Counted from the first letter of the stretch, positions 1 through 8,819 are shown. The stretch is DNA of 64,000 bases from Gilvimarinus xylanilyticus (GCF_024195295.1 NZ_JAMFTH010000002.1:310001-374000), one strand, 5' to 3'. Program-made: numbers and translations. The notes: a model not told the origin generated them from the sequence alone.

Positions 1-428
1 AAGGCTACGACCGTAACCCGGCCGAAGCACTGGTAGAGCGCGCCGCACTGTTGGATTTAAGCGTGCCGGAAATGACCGCACTGGTGGGTGGTATGCGCGT
101 ACTGCAAGCCAACGCCGATGGCAGCCAGCACGGTGTGTTTACCGATCAGCCGGGCGCGCTCAGCAACGACTTTTTCGTCAACTTGGTGGACATGTCCACC
201 GTGTGGCAAAAGTCCGATGACCAGGCTGGTATTTTCCAGGGGTTGGATCGCGACACGGGCAAGGTGAAGTGGACCGCCACCCCGGTGGATTTGATCTTTG
301 GCTCCAACTCCGAGCTGCGCGCTATTGCCGAGTTTTACTCGCAAGACGACAGCGACGAGAAATTTGTGCAGGACTTTGTCAGCGCCTGGAGCAAAGTGAT
401 GACCGCCGACCGGTTTGATCTGAAGTAA
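1..428 (+). CDS. katG: Catalase-peroxidase KatG, C-terminal fragment (5' end outside window)
   Basis: This is the last 141 residues of a bifunctional haem catalase-peroxidase, which removes hydrogen peroxide in the cytoplasm. The open frame runs from base 3 without a start, so the gene begins upstream of the window. The text matches the end of the non-catalytic C-terminal KatG domain: [20 protein letters not shown], then [18 protein letters not shown], then [19 protein letters not shown], and the usual end at FDLK. The haem pocket itself is not in view. Two rho-independent terminators follow, so it ends its transcript. Identification is secure. Confidence 0.96.
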   Translation, partial: GYDRNPAEALVERAALLDLSVPEMTALVGGMRVLQANADGSQHGVFTDQPGALSNDFFVNLVDMSTVWQKSDDQAGIFQGLDRDTGKVKWTATPVDLIFGSNSELRAIAEFYSQDDSDEKFVQDFVSAWSKVMTADRFDLK

Positions 429-438
429 TTGTCCTTTG

Positions 439-462
439 GCAGGGGTTCGCCCCTGCGTTTTT
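439..462 (+). terminator. Rho-independent terminator of katG (first of two)
   Basis: A 7-bp GC stem (GCAGGGG/CCCCTGC) closed by a TTCG tetraloop is followed by a T-rich run. It begins 11 bases after the katG stop. Confidence 0.9.
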
Positions 463-483
463 AATTCCCTTTCTAATGGCTTT

Positions 484-509
484 GCCCGGGTTTTACCCGG
501 GCTTTTTTT
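484..509 (+). terminator. Second tandem rho-independent terminator
   Basis: GCCCGGG and CCCGGGC pair around a five-base TTTTA loop, followed by seven T. With the hairpin at 439 it forms a tandem terminator behind katG. Confidence 0.88.
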
Positions 510-575
510 CGCGGCAATTCTGCCTAAGACCTGCCAATCAATATCTGACTGTAGCCTGCGCCCAGTATAATCTCC

Positions 576-1043
576 TTAAGAGTCATCTTCCGGCACCGGC
601 TTAATCACCGACACAGGTAGCACTCGTTCGCGCTGAGCGGGCTTAAGCGCTTCAATAGCTTTTTCTACCGATTGCTGTTCGGCGGTGCTTAACGCGCGAT
701 ATCCCCGGTATTCAGGCCAGCCGTAGCCCCAGCGAAAATCGGTGGGCACGAAAGGAGTGCCGCCCAGCCTTACGCCCATATACATCACGCTAGCGATTAC
801 CGGCTCATCCAGCTTGGCAACACAGGCCTCTAAAGCTTGATCGGCCTCGCGGCGCTGGGTGTAGGTGCCACCGCGCCAGTAGGCAAAGTCGTGTTTTTCA
901 CAGCACTCCAGCCACAAGTCTTGCTGCTCTAACGTGCCATTGGGAAACCGGCTACAACCGTCGCTGCTAAAAGGGGCGATGCTCTGCGCCTGAATCAGCG
1001 GAACCGACAGGCCTAGCGCGATAATGGCGACGCTTTTTCTCAT
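576..1043 (-). CDS. Secreted small protein with CCxxHD (phospholipase A2-like) motif
   Basis: A 155-aa exported protein of uncertain function. The start at 1043 gives a clean signal peptide (MRKSVAIIALGLSVPLIQAQ); an in-frame start 17 codons upstream would bury it. The mature part has DGCSRFP (residues 28-34), CC at 47-48, His-Asp at 51-52, YWRGGT at 55-60 and Cys74. The CCxxHD arrangement is the active-site signature of secreted phospholipases A2, where the Cys are disulfide-bonded and His-Asp is catalytic. No calcium loop of the classical type is obvious, so enzymatic activity is an inference. It is convergent with katG and has no operon partners. Confidence 0.75.
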   Translation of the reverse strand: MRKSVAIIALGLSVPLIQAQSIAPFSSDGCSRFPNGTLEQQDLWLECCEKHDFAYWRGGTYTQRREADQALEACVAKLDEPVIASVMYMGVRLGGTPFVPTDFRWGYGWPEYRGYRALSTAEQQSVEKAIEALKPAQRERVLPVSVIKPVPEDDS

Positions 1044-1476
1044 TGTCTTGTCATTGCTCAGGTTTACTCTGTTACCAACAAATACCCTCATCACGGGGTC
1101 ATTTATTCACACTCCCGCCAGCTTATGGTCCGCAGCAGCAATTCGTCACAGTTTACCGCAAGTGTCCGCCTTGCCCTGACCGGCCCGGACCAGCGGCTGG
1201 CTGGCGCTGCCTTCGGTCTCGCTGACCGCCGGAGAGGCCTCTAATGGCCGGCTTGGCTGTGAATAACTTTGTCCTGGGACGACGCTTTGTTTTCGATTTG
1301 TAAATTCCCTGTGAAACACCTGTTTAAATCGCAAACCAAAGTGTAATATTGACTATATGTCGGGAGAGCCATATGCCGACCGGGCGCCTTTACTCTTGTA
1401 GGGGCGCCCTTTTTACCGCTATGATCCCCACCTATCAAGAATAACCTCGTCCGATTTTAATAACAGGGTAAGATCC
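1044..1476. other. Intergenic region between divergent genes, containing a terminator-like hairpin
   Basis: No credible gene; the short ORFs here have no protein-like character. It carries the upstream regions of the minus-strand secreted protein and the plus-strand MFS permease, plus the hairpin at 1382-1414. Confidence 0.6.
1382..1414 (+). terminator. Intrinsic terminator upstream of the sugar porter (attenuator or small-RNA end)
   Basis: GGGCGCC (1382-1388) pairs with GGCGCCC (1403-1409), followed by five T. It lies about 60 bases before the permease start and is oriented toward it, with no gene upstream on this strand. It could end a short leader or small RNA. Confidence 0.65.
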
Positions 1477-2892
1477 ATGCGTAACTCCTCCGGCCCCAAC
1501 CAGGGCAGCACAGGCTTTATTATCTTCATCAGTGTGATCGCTACCATTGGCGGTTTTTTGTTCGGCTATGACAGCGGTGTCATTAACGGTACCGTGAAGG
1601 GCTTGCAGCAGGCTTTTGACTCAGAAGCCGCCGGTACCGGCTTTAGCGTCTCGTCCATGTTGCTGGGTTGCGCCGTGGGCGCCTTTTTTGCCGGCCGCCT
1701 GGCGGACGCCTACGGCCGCAAGGCACTTTTGATCGTCGCCTCGGTCTTTTTCATTGTCTCGGCCTGGGGCTCGGGCATCGCCACCTCGACCTTCGAGTTT
1801 GTCATCTACCGTATTCTGGGCGGTATGGCAGTGGGTGCCGCCTCGGTCATGGCACCGGCTTACATCAGTGAAGTGGCGCTGGCCAAGTATCGCGGCATGC
1901 TGACCTCGGTGCAGCAAATTGCCATTATCTGCGGCTTAACCGCGTCTTTTTTCTCTAACTATTTCCTTGCCGAGAGCGCCGGTGGCTCTACCGAGATGTT
2001 CTGGAGCGGCTACGAAACCTGGCGCTGGATGTTCTGGGTAGAGCTGATTCCCGCCAGCATTTTCTTTTTAGCTCTGCTGATTATTCCCGAAAGCCCGCGC
2101 TTTTTGGTGGCCTCGGGTAAACAAGAAAAAGCCCGCGAAGTGTTAATTAAGCTCTACGGCGATGTGGACGGCAGCGCCAAGCTAACCGATATCAGCAACT
2201 CGCTGGCGTCAGATCACCACAAGCCTCGCCTTTCAGACCTGTTTGACAAGGTTAAAGACCGGGTTCGCCCTATCGTCTGGGTGGGCATTGGCCTTGCGGT
2301 TCTGCAGCAATTTGTGGGCATTAACGTGGTTTTCTACTATGGCGCAGTGCTCTGGGAAGCCGCGGGCTTTACCGAGAGCGAGGCGCTGCAAACCAACGTG
2401 CTGTCCGGCACCATCAGTATTGCCGCCTGCCTGATTACCTTCTTTTTGGTGGATAAAATTGGTCGTAAGCCGCTGCTGTGGTTTGGCTCGGCGGGTATGG
2501 CGATCAGCCTGGCCGTGGTGGCCTACGCTTTTGCCGGTGCGCCGGTAGATGCCGATGGCAGCTTGAATCTGTCTAAAGAGTCGGGCCTGCTAGCGCTTTA
2601 CGGGGCCAACGTGTATGTATTCTTGTTCAACATGTCCTGGGGCCCGGTCATGTGGGTGATGCTGGGCGAGATGTTCCCCAACCAGATTCGCGGCTCGGGC
2701 CTGGCGGTGGCCGGTCTGTTTCAGTGGCTGGCGAACTTTTTGGTCACCTGGAGCTTCCCCATTATGCTGGCGGGTATTGGTCTGTCGGCGGCCTACAGCA
2801 TTTACGCCTTCTTCGCTCTGGTATCGGTGTTCTTCGTGCTGATCTTTGTGCGCGAGACCAAAGGCAAAGAACTGGAACAGATGGAAGGCTAA
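1477..2892 (+). CDS. MFS sugar porter (XylE/GlcP-like)
   Basis: A 471-aa inner-membrane sugar:proton symporter of the major facilitator superfamily, sugar porter family. Hallmarks in order: GGFLFGYDSGVINGT in TM1, GRLADAYGRK (loop 2-3 motif), PESPRFL after TM6, QQFVGINVVFYYG in TM7, DKIGRKPLL in loop 8-9 and the C-terminal RETKGKELEQ (usually PETKG). Length and about twelve hydrophobic segments are normal for the family. The sugar cannot be read from sequence; glucose, xylose or another monosaccharide is plausible. It is a single-gene unit with its own terminator. Confidence 0.93.
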   Translation: MRNSSGPNQGSTGFIIFISVIATIGGFLFGYDSGVINGTVKGLQQAFDSEAAGTGFSVSSMLLGCAVGAFFAGRLADAYGRKALLIVASVFFIVSAWGSGIATSTFEFVIYRILGGMAVGAASVMAPAYISEVALAKYRGMLTSVQQIAIICGLTASFFSNYFLAESAGGSTEMFWSGYETWRWMFWVELIPASIFFLALLIIPESPRFLVASGKQEKAREVLIKLYGDVDGSAKLTDISNSLASDHHKPRLSDLFDKVKDRVRPIVWVGIGLAVLQQFVGINVVFYYGAVLWEAAGFTESEALQTNVLSGTISIAACLITFFLVDKIGRKPLLWFGSAGMAISLAVVAYAFAGAPVDADGSLNLSKESGLLALYGANVYVFLFNMSWGPVMWVMLGEMFPNQIRGSGLAVAGLFQWLANFLVTWSFPIMLAGIGLSAAYSIYAFFALVSVFFVLIFVRETKGKELEQMEG

Positions 2893-2919
2893 CCGAGCCT
2901 GTTCATCTGTGCCCATTAA

Positions 2920-2942
2920 AGCCACCTACGGGTGGCTTTTTT
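2920..2942 (+). terminator. Rho-independent terminator of the sugar porter
   Basis: AGCCACC and GGTGGCT pair around a TACG loop and run into six T, 28 bases after the stop. Confidence 0.9.
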
Positions 2943-3023
2943 GTACCCCTTCGCAGTCTGCATCCAAAACCCGACGTAACGCGTCTATGGAGTAACGCCA
3001 GAACCTATGTAAAGGAGAGTGCC

Positions 3024-3392
3024 ATGCACGATTTGGTACCCATAGTCGCCATTGTTATGGTTTTTTCGACCCCCATCGCCTGCCTGGCGATCCTGATGTT
3101 CAGTCTGCACAAGCGCAAGAAGTTGCAACTGGAGATCGTCAATCGGCTGATAGAGGCCGGACAACCCGTGCCCGACACCCTGTTCAGCCAGGGGCCGGAT
3201 GCCGGTGACCCCAACACTTTGTACCGCCGCAGCCTGTATTTGCTGTGGGTGGGCGGCGCTACGTTTATCGCCCTGCTGCTGTTCGCAGGCTTGGATGTCG
3301 CCGCCCTGGCGCTGATTCCCCTGGCCATCGGCGCGGTGCACTACAAACTCTGGCAAGAGAGCAAAACCCGGGCGACACAGCAGCCCGAGTAA
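3024..3392 (+). CDS. DUF6249-like small membrane protein
   Basis: A 122-aa membrane protein with an N-terminal TM (about 5-27), a charged juxtamembrane segment (KRKKLQLEIVNRLIEAGQPVP) and two further hydrophobic segments near 75-110. The layout fits the DUF6249 family, often found beside ECF sigma factors. The ATG at 3024 has a strong AAAGGAG ribosome site; the open frame continues upstream without meaning. It lies 6 bases from the sigma factor and probably shares its transcript. A role as a membrane sensor or regulator of the sigma system is inferred. Confidence 0.82.
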   Translation: MHDLVPIVAIVMVFSTPIACLAILMFSLHKRKKLQLEIVNRLIEAGQPVPDTLFSQGPDAGDPNTLYRRSLYLLWVGGATFIALLLFAGLDVAALALIPLAIGAVHYKLWQESKTRATQQPE

Positions 3393-3398
3393 CGCCCC

Positions 3399-3959
3399 AT
3401 GGATATCCCCGACAAGGAACTGATTGCGCGGGCGGTCAAACACCAAGACCGCCACGCTTACAGCCAGCTGGTCAGGCGCCATCAGTCGCGCCTGCGCCAG
3501 GCGCTGCGCAACCTGTGTAACGGGGATGACGCCCTGGCCGACGATATGGCCCAGGAAGCCTTTATAAAAGCCTACAAAGCCCTGCCCGGCTTTAAAGGAC
3601 AGGCCCAGTTCTTTACCTGGCTGTACCAAATTGCCCGCAACCAGTTAATGAGCCACTACCGTAAAAAGCTGCCCGAGCCGGACAGCGAAAAAGTAGACAG
3701 GCTGAACGCCGATACCGCCTCAGACGAAACCTGCGAGCTGACCCGCCGGGACTTACACCGGGCGATGAGTCAGCTGTCAGCTGCACAGCGCGAGGCGCTG
3801 CACCTAACCTATCAATTGGGTCACAGTAACGAAGAAGCGGCCCGGCTTATGCAAGTGCCTGAGGGCACCATTAAATCTCATATACTGCGCGGTAAGGCAA
3901 AGCTCAAAACCCTACTGCAAGACTGGCAAGGAGAGACCTCTCATGACCCAGCACGATAA
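3399..3959 (+). CDS. ECF-type RNA polymerase sigma factor
   Basis: A 186-aa extracytoplasmic-function sigma-70 factor directing RNA polymerase to a small regulon. Region 2 is clear (DDMAQEAFIKAYKALPGFKG, then FFTWLYQIARNQ), and region 4 has the helix-turn-helix GHSNEEAARLMQVPEGTIKS followed by LRGKAKLK. It follows the DUF6249 gene by 6 bases, and its 3' end overlaps the next gene by 17 bases, the coupling typical of sigma/anti-sigma pairs. Target genes cannot be deduced. Confidence 0.93.
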   Translation: MDIPDKELIARAVKHQDRHAYSQLVRRHQSRLRQALRNLCNGDDALADDMAQEAFIKAYKALPGFKGQAQFFTWLYQIARNQLMSHYRKKLPEPDSEKVDRLNADTASDETCELTRRDLHRAMSQLSAAQREALHLTYQLGHSNEEAARLMQVPEGTIKSHILRGKAKLKTLLQDWQGETSHDPAR

Positions 3960-4263
3960 GCTCGACCACTGGCTGGAAGACGCCTTAACTGACGAGACTT
4001 ATTTAGACGACGACGGCTTCACCGAGCGGGTGATGGCGCGCCTGCCCGATCCGGCCGTCAATCCACACAGGGTGCGGCTGTTAAGTTGGGCCGCCGGTCT
4101 TAGCGCCGCGACGGTGGCCGCCGCGGTTTTCCCCTGGTCTAAAGCGGCACCTGCCTTAACAGCCCTAAGTGTTGACGCCTTGCTGAGCGGGGCGGTCATC
4201 CTCGGCGGTGCCTTTACCCTGGCGGCCTTAAGCGCGGGCCTATACACCCTCAACCGGGCCTGA
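3943..4263 (+). CDS. Putative anti-sigma partner (small membrane protein)
   Basis: A 106-aa protein with an acidic cytoplasmic N-terminus (residues 1-45), including the stretch GFTERVMARLP seen in many short sigma-associated membrane proteins, followed by TM segments at about 46-63 and 81-103. It overlaps the sigma gene by 17 bases, so translation is probably coupled. No zinc-finger anti-sigma motif (HxxxCxxC) is present, so the anti-sigma role rests on position and topology. Confidence 0.75.
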   Translation: MTQHDKLDHWLEDALTDETYLDDDGFTERVMARLPDPAVNPHRVRLLSWAAGLSAATVAAAVFPWSKAAPALTALSVDALLSGAVILGGAFTLAALSAGLYTLNRA

Positions 4264-4406
4264 GCCAAGGCCCTCTCAGGTGTCCTCCTGGCCTTAGCAC
4301 CAAATCGGCATTAAATCTGCAATATCCCCTGTGAAGACCAGAAATCGGCGAAAAACCGGTCTATTTTTGCAATAGCCTTGTAACTTTTGCTGCCAACGGG
4401 GGAGCT

Positions 4407-5147
4407 GTGACCTGCTTAAAAGTACTGACGGTGAACACCCACAAGGGTTTAACCTCATTTAACCAACGCTTTATGTTGCACGAGTTGCGCGATGCGGTGC
4501 GCATAGTCTCGGCCGACTTGGTTTTTATGCAGGAAGTACTGGGCGAGCACACTCGGTTGTCTGAGCGCCACGCCGAACTCTGGCCCGACACCCCGCAATA
4601 CGAGTTTATGGCCGACAGCATCTGGCACAGCTTTGCCTATGGCCGCAACGCCGTGTACGACGACGGCCACCACGGCAATGCGATTTTGAGCAAATACCCC
4701 ATTATCAGTTGGGACAACTGGGATATCTCGTTAAGCGGGATTGAAAAGCGCGGCCTGTTGCACTGCCAGATAGACGTTGAGGGCCACACGGTCCACGCCA
4801 TTTGCGTGCACCTCAGCCTGCGTGAACCGCATCGCCAAGTGCAATTAAAAAAGCTTGCCGAACACGTCAATCAAATTCCGCGCAACGAAGCGGTGATTGT
4901 GGCCGGCGACTTTAATGACTGGCGCCAGAAATCGCTGCGCATCTTGTCCCGCGATGCAGGGATGCAGGAGGTTTTTACCGAAGCCTACGGCAAACCGCCG
5001 CGCACATTCCCTGCGGTATGCCCCATATTGCGCCTGGACCGCATTTACGTGCGCTCGGCAAAATCCCACATGCCGATTGTTCTTTCGCGCAAACCCTGGT
5101 CGCGTTTGTCCGACCACGCCCCTCTATTAGCCGAAGTAGAATTTTAG
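4407..5147 (+). CDS. ybhP: YbhP-like endonuclease/exonuclease/phosphatase family protein
   Basis: A 246-aa soluble enzyme of the metal-dependent EEP hydrolase superfamily. Signature residues: Asn10 (TVNTHKG), Glu43 (QEV), His135 (HLSLR), Asp168-Asn170 (GDFND), Asp211 (LDRIY) and Asp236-His237 (SDHAPL). The start is GTG with GGAG only two bases away. Downstream lie ClsB and YbhN homologues, matching the E. coli ybhP-clsB-ybhN order. The substrate is unproven; a phospholipid-linked phosphoester is plausible from context. Confidence 0.88.
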   Translation: MTCLKVLTVNTHKGLTSFNQRFMLHELRDAVRIVSADLVFMQEVLGEHTRLSERHAELWPDTPQYEFMADSIWHSFAYGRNAVYDDGHHGNAILSKYPIISWDNWDISLSGIEKRGLLHCQIDVEGHTVHAICVHLSLREPHRQVQLKKLAEHVNQIPRNEAVIVAGDFNDWRQKSLRILSRDAGMQEVFTEAYGKPPRTFPAVCPILRLDRIYVRSAKSHMPIVLSRKPWSRLSDHAPLLAEVEF

Positions 5148-5174
5148 GGCCTAGTCACCCCACCGGAGTATCGA

Positions 5175-6476
5175 ATGTTTGGATTTCACCATTTTAAAGG
5201 TCGCTTTTCCCAGGGAAACCGCTTAACCCTGATGCAAAACGGCGAGGAGTTTTTCCCCCAGCTGCTGCGCCGTATTCGAGGCGCCGAGCACGAGATTTTT
5301 TTGGAAACCTTTATTCTGGAAAAAGACCGCGTGGGTGAAGACATTAAAAAAGCGCTGCTGCGCGCCGCCGAGCGAGGCGTTTGGATAGGCTTGACGGCAG
5401 ACAGCTGGGGCAGCCACTTTTTAGATAAAGACTATATTGAAGAGCTAACCGACGCGGGCATTGTGTTTCAAATTTACGACCCGCAGCCCCAGTGGTATAA
5501 CGGGCGCCCCAAGCTCTTTCGCAGACTGCATCGCAAACTCGCGATTATTGACGGCCGCTATGGTTTTATCGGTGGTATCAATTTGTGCCACGATCATTTA
5601 ATTTCTGTGGGCCCCCAAGGAAAAACCGATTACGCGGTCGAGATTGAGGGGCCGGTGGTGCCCGAAATGCGCGAGCTGTGTAAAAGCTATGTGCGCGACT
5701 CCAGCGATAAAAACCTGCAACAGAGTATCAAGTACATTGAAAACCCCGAACGCCCCGGAGAGTCCGAAGTCGCGTTTGTCTCGCGAGATAATCGCCGCAA
5801 CCGCAGCAACATCGAAAAATCTTATCTGGCCGCCATGCGTCAGGCCAAAAAACGCATCTGGATTGCCAATGCCTACTTCTTTCCCGGCTACCGGTTTATG
5901 CGCGCTATCCGCCAGGCGCGCAAGCGCGGGGTTGAGGTCAACCTTATTTTACAAGGCGACCCGGACATACCTTTTGCCCTGACCCTGGCGCGCACGCTAT
6001 ACGAGGTGTTGGTGCGCAGTGGCGTTAACGTCTACGAGTATCGCGATCGTCCGCTGCACGCCAAAATTGCCTTGGTTGACGACGAGTGGTCTACCATTGG
6101 CTCCAGTAATCTTGATCCTTTAAGCTTGGCGTTTAATTTAGAGGCCAATGTGGTGGTAAAAGACAAAGACTTTAATTCCCAGATTGCGCAAAAAATTGAA
6201 GCTTTGGTTGAGGACAGCGTGTTAATCGAAGACAGTTGGATTAAACGCCGCGCCTGGTATCTGGTGATTAAAGATTTTTTTATGTATCACGCGCTGCGTT
6301 ATTTCCCTCGCTTAAACGGCCTATTCCCTGCGCACACCCCGACTATTCGTGAATTGAAGCGCGAATGGCAAACCGATCCGGGTAAAACCGAGAATGATGA
6401 TTTAAGCAAACGCTACCCAGAATCGCGCGGCGCCCGTCGAGTGCGAAAAACCGATTACCACTCGGCGGAGGTATAA
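5175..6476 (+). CDS. clsB: Cardiolipin synthase B (phospholipase D family)
   Basis: A 433-aa phospholipase D-superfamily enzyme that makes cardiolipin from phosphatidylglycerol at the inner membrane. Both HKD motifs are intact: His119-Lys121-Asp126, followed by GFIGGIN, and His295-Lys297-Asp302, followed by TIGSSNLDPLS. There is no N-terminal membrane anchor, as in ClsB rather than ClsA. It sits between YbhP-like and YbhN-like genes with 27-base and 3-base gaps, so the three form one operon. Confidence 0.93.
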   Translation: MFGFHHFKGRFSQGNRLTLMQNGEEFFPQLLRRIRGAEHEIFLETFILEKDRVGEDIKKALLRAAERGVWIGLTADSWGSHFLDKDYIEELTDAGIVFQIYDPQPQWYNGRPKLFRRLHRKLAIIDGRYGFIGGINLCHDHLISVGPQGKTDYAVEIEGPVVPEMRELCKSYVRDSSDKNLQQSIKYIENPERPGESEVAFVSRDNRRNRSNIEKSYLAAMRQAKKRIWIANAYFFPGYRFMRAIRQARKRGVEVNLILQGDPDIPFALTLARTLYEVLVRSGVNVYEYRDRPLHAKIALVDDEWSTIGSSNLDPLSLAFNLEANVVVKDKDFNSQIAQKIEALVEDSVLIEDSWIKRRAWYLVIKDFFMYHALRYFPRLNGLFPAHTPTIRELKREWQTDPGKTENDDLSKRYPESRGARRVRKTDYHSAEV

Positions 6477-6479
6477 ACA

Positions 6480-7472
6480 ATGTCGGCGACCCAAGCGTTA
6501 AAGAACAGCTGTACAAGTGGCTATGACTGGGCCCGTGAAAAACTGCCCTGGCCCATTATTAAAAAGATATTAACAATTGTATTTTTTGTCTTGGTGGCGA
6601 CCTTACTGGTTAAGCAAGGCGCCACCATTGAATGGGCAAAGGTATGGCAAACCTTAAAAGATACCTCGGTGCTGACTCTCGGCATCGGGGCGGGGCTGGG
6701 GTTTCTCTGTTATTGCGTTTACGCCAGTTACGACTTGCTGGGCCGCTACCTGTTAAAACTTAACGTCTCATGGCCTAAAACCTGGTTTGCGGCCGGCCTT
6801 TGCTACGCGTTTAATTTGAATTTGAGTGCGCTGGTGGGCGGAGTTGCGTTTCGCTATCGGCTGTATTCTCGCTTGGGCATTAAAGCCGCCGATGTCACCC
6901 GTATTTTGGGTATCAGCGTGGTCACCAACTGGTCGGGCTATATTTTATTGGCCGGCGGCTTGTTTGTATCGGGGCAGATTAACCCGCCCGACTCCTGGGC
7001 AGTGGGCCAGACCAGCCTACAGGTTATCGGCGCGGCTTTTATATTTGTGATAGCCGCTTATGTGGGTGTTTGTTGGCGCGCGCGCAAACGCGAATACCGC
7101 TTTAAATCCACGACCATTACTCTACCCCCGGTGAGCATTGCCCTGTTACAGCTTGCCATGGCCTGCGCGCACTGGACATTAATGGCCAGCGTGATCTATC
7201 AGTTTATGCCGGACGAGATTGCCTTTGCCACGGTGTTTGCGGTGTTGCTGGTCAGTGCGCTGGCTGGGGTTATCACCCATATTCCCGGTGGCTTGGGTGT
7301 ACTTGAAGCGGTGTTTATCGCGTTACTGTCGGGCCAGGTTGCCAAAGCCGATATTCTTGCCGGGCTATTTGCCTACCGCTGTGTGTTCTATCTGCTGCCG
7401 CTGGCCGTGGCTACACCTCTGTATTTGATTTTTGAAGCCAGAACCCGGCCCCCCGAAAAAACCGCTGACTAG
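6480..7472 (+). CDS. ybhN: YbhN-like membrane protein (LPG synthase transmembrane-domain family)
   Basis: A 330-aa polytopic inner-membrane protein related to the transmembrane domain of lysylphosphatidylglycerol synthase/flippase (UPF0104). About eight hydrophobic segments are visible, with the conserved stretch GGVAFRYRLYSRLGI near residue 120 and HIPGGLGVLEAVF near 265, typical of the family. It follows clsB by 3 bases. The probable role is lipid handling or flipping in the cardiolipin pathway, inferred from family and operon. Confidence 0.9.
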   Translation: MSATQALKNSCTSGYDWAREKLPWPIIKKILTIVFFVLVATLLVKQGATIEWAKVWQTLKDTSVLTLGIGAGLGFLCYCVYASYDLLGRYLLKLNVSWPKTWFAAGLCYAFNLNLSALVGGVAFRYRLYSRLGIKAADVTRILGISVVTNWSGYILLAGGLFVSGQINPPDSWAVGQTSLQVIGAAFIFVIAAYVGVCWRARKREYRFKSTTITLPPVSIALLQLAMACAHWTLMASVIYQFMPDEIAFATVFAVLLVSALAGVITHIPGGLGVLEAVFIALLSGQVAKADILAGLFAYRCVFYLLPLAVATPLYLIFEARTRPPEKTAD

Positions 7473-7531
7473 CCGCATCCAAATCTCTTTTGTTGGCGTC
7501 TAAGAGATACCACAATAAAGGGAGGTGCATT

Positions 7532-8296
7532 ATGGCTACTCGTTTACTACTGACAATGGTGCTGGTGTTGACCAGCATCCTTAGCTTTGCCGATTCAAAC
7601 ACTCGATCCTTTTCCCTGGAGGATGTCACCAAACTACACCTTGACGGCGACATCACGGTTAACTTCAGCCAAACCGATCGCGCCCACGCGGAAATTACCC
7701 TTGTGGATGGCGCCTGGGAGGACGTTGAAATTGATCAAAACGGCGACAGATTTAAAGTGTCTGGCGAAACCGGCTTTTGGAATTTCTTTGGCGACAGTGA
7801 TGTCGAGCTGGATATCACCCTATCGCTGCCTGAGGTGACCCGCTTAGAGCTTGTCGGAGAAGTAGAGTTTTATGCTGACTCGCTCGATTCCGAAAAGCTG
7901 GATATCGAGCTGGTCGGCGCCTGTTTTGCCGTATTCAAAAATACCCTGGCCACTCAATCATTAGCCGTGGAAATGACCGGAGCCACTAAGCTCGAAGCCG
8001 AAACCCTAACCGCTCACACCGCCAAGCTGGAGCTAACCGGTGCGTCTACCTTAAAGGTATTGAGCGCGGGCAGCATTCCCACCCTGGACGTCCGCTTAAC
8101 CGGCGCGAGTAACGTCTATGCCAAACCTTTGCAAACCCAGTCGGTAAATACCGAGGCAACCGGGGCGTCTAATCTTGAGCTGCAAGTGAGTGACCACCTT
8201 AAAGCGCGTTTGTCGGGCGCTTCCAATGTTTATTACGGCGGTACGCCTAAGCTGGACATTAAAACCTCGGGCGCCAGCTCCGTGCAAACTTACTAA
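7532..8296 (+). CDS. GIN-domain (DUF2807) secreted protein
   Basis: A 254-aa exported protein with a signal peptide (MATRLLLTMVLVLTSILSFA) and a GIN domain, a right-handed beta-helix-like fold also called the putative auto-transporter adhesin head domain. Short repeating turns with G-A-S/T are plain: MTGATKLEAE, LTGASTLKVL, LTGASNVYAK, ATGASNLELQ, LSGASNVYYG and TSGASSVQTY. The ATG at 7532 is preceded by GGGAGGTG; an in-frame start at 7490 would bury the signal. Function is unknown in this family. A terminator follows. Confidence 0.88.
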   Translation: MATRLLLTMVLVLTSILSFADSNTRSFSLEDVTKLHLDGDITVNFSQTDRAHAEITLVDGAWEDVEIDQNGDRFKVSGETGFWNFFGDSDVELDITLSLPEVTRLELVGEVEFYADSLDSEKLDIELVGACFAVFKNTLATQSLAVEMTGATKLEAETLTAHTAKLELTGASTLKVLSAGSIPTLDVRLTGASNVYAKPLQTQSVNTEATGASNLELQVSDHLKARLSGASNVYYGGTPKLDIKTSGASSVQTY

Positions 8297-8318
8297 TGGT
8301 TCCACCCTCCCCCAGTTT

Positions 8319-8339
8319 CCGGGCACTGCCCGGCTTTTT
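8319..8339 (+). terminator. Rho-independent terminator of the GIN-domain gene
   Basis: CCGGGC and GCCCGG pair around ACT, followed by five T, 22 bases after the stop. Confidence 0.85.
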
Positions 8340-8407
8340 ATGGCATAATTAAGTGACAACTATAAATCTGCCATGATGGATGATAACAACAAAATAGGAG
8401 AGAACTT

Positions 8408-8818
8408 GTGAAGTTAAGCACCTTATTTTTACTGTTATCCATTCTTATTAACCTACCGGCAAACGCCGCCGAGCCTTCAGAGTTGTCCGGCACCTGGGAG
8501 CTAGTCAACGGCTATATTATTGATTCCGAGGGTAAAAAAATTGCCTATGATTTAGAGGCAATGGTCTCACGCAAAGTGTTAACAACCACCGATTATGGGT
8601 TTGTATCGCGTAAAGGCGGAGAGTTTTGGGCCGCCAGCACCGGTACCTATCTTGTTGAGGGAAATCAGTACACGGAAAAGCCCGAGCTTTTATCTTACCC
8701 GCTGGAGGCAGGCGCGACCTATACCTTCACGTTTGAGATAGAGGGCGACAATTGGTATACCCAACGCTTTGAAAAAGGCGAGCCTGTCGAGCAAGAGCAC
8801 TGGCGACGCTTACGGTAG
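8408..8818 (+). CDS. Small secreted lipocalin-like protein, function unknown
   Basis: A 136-aa protein with a signal peptide (MKLSTLFLLLSILINLPANA) and a small beta-rich domain beginning LSGTWELVNGYII, the opening of many lipocalin-like or DUF4488-type barrels, and ending in YTQRFEKGEPVEQEHWRRL. The start is GTG behind TAGGAGAG. Its stop lies one base from the stop of the convergent DTW gene. No catalytic residues are evident. Confidence 0.75.
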   Translation: MKLSTLFLLLSILINLPANAAEPSELSGTWELVNGYIIDSEGKKIAYDLEAMVSRKVLTTTDYGFVSRKGGEFWAASTGTYLVEGNQYTEKPELLSYPLEAGATYTFTFEIEGDNWYTQRFEKGEPVEQEHWRRLR

Positions 8819-8819
8819 G

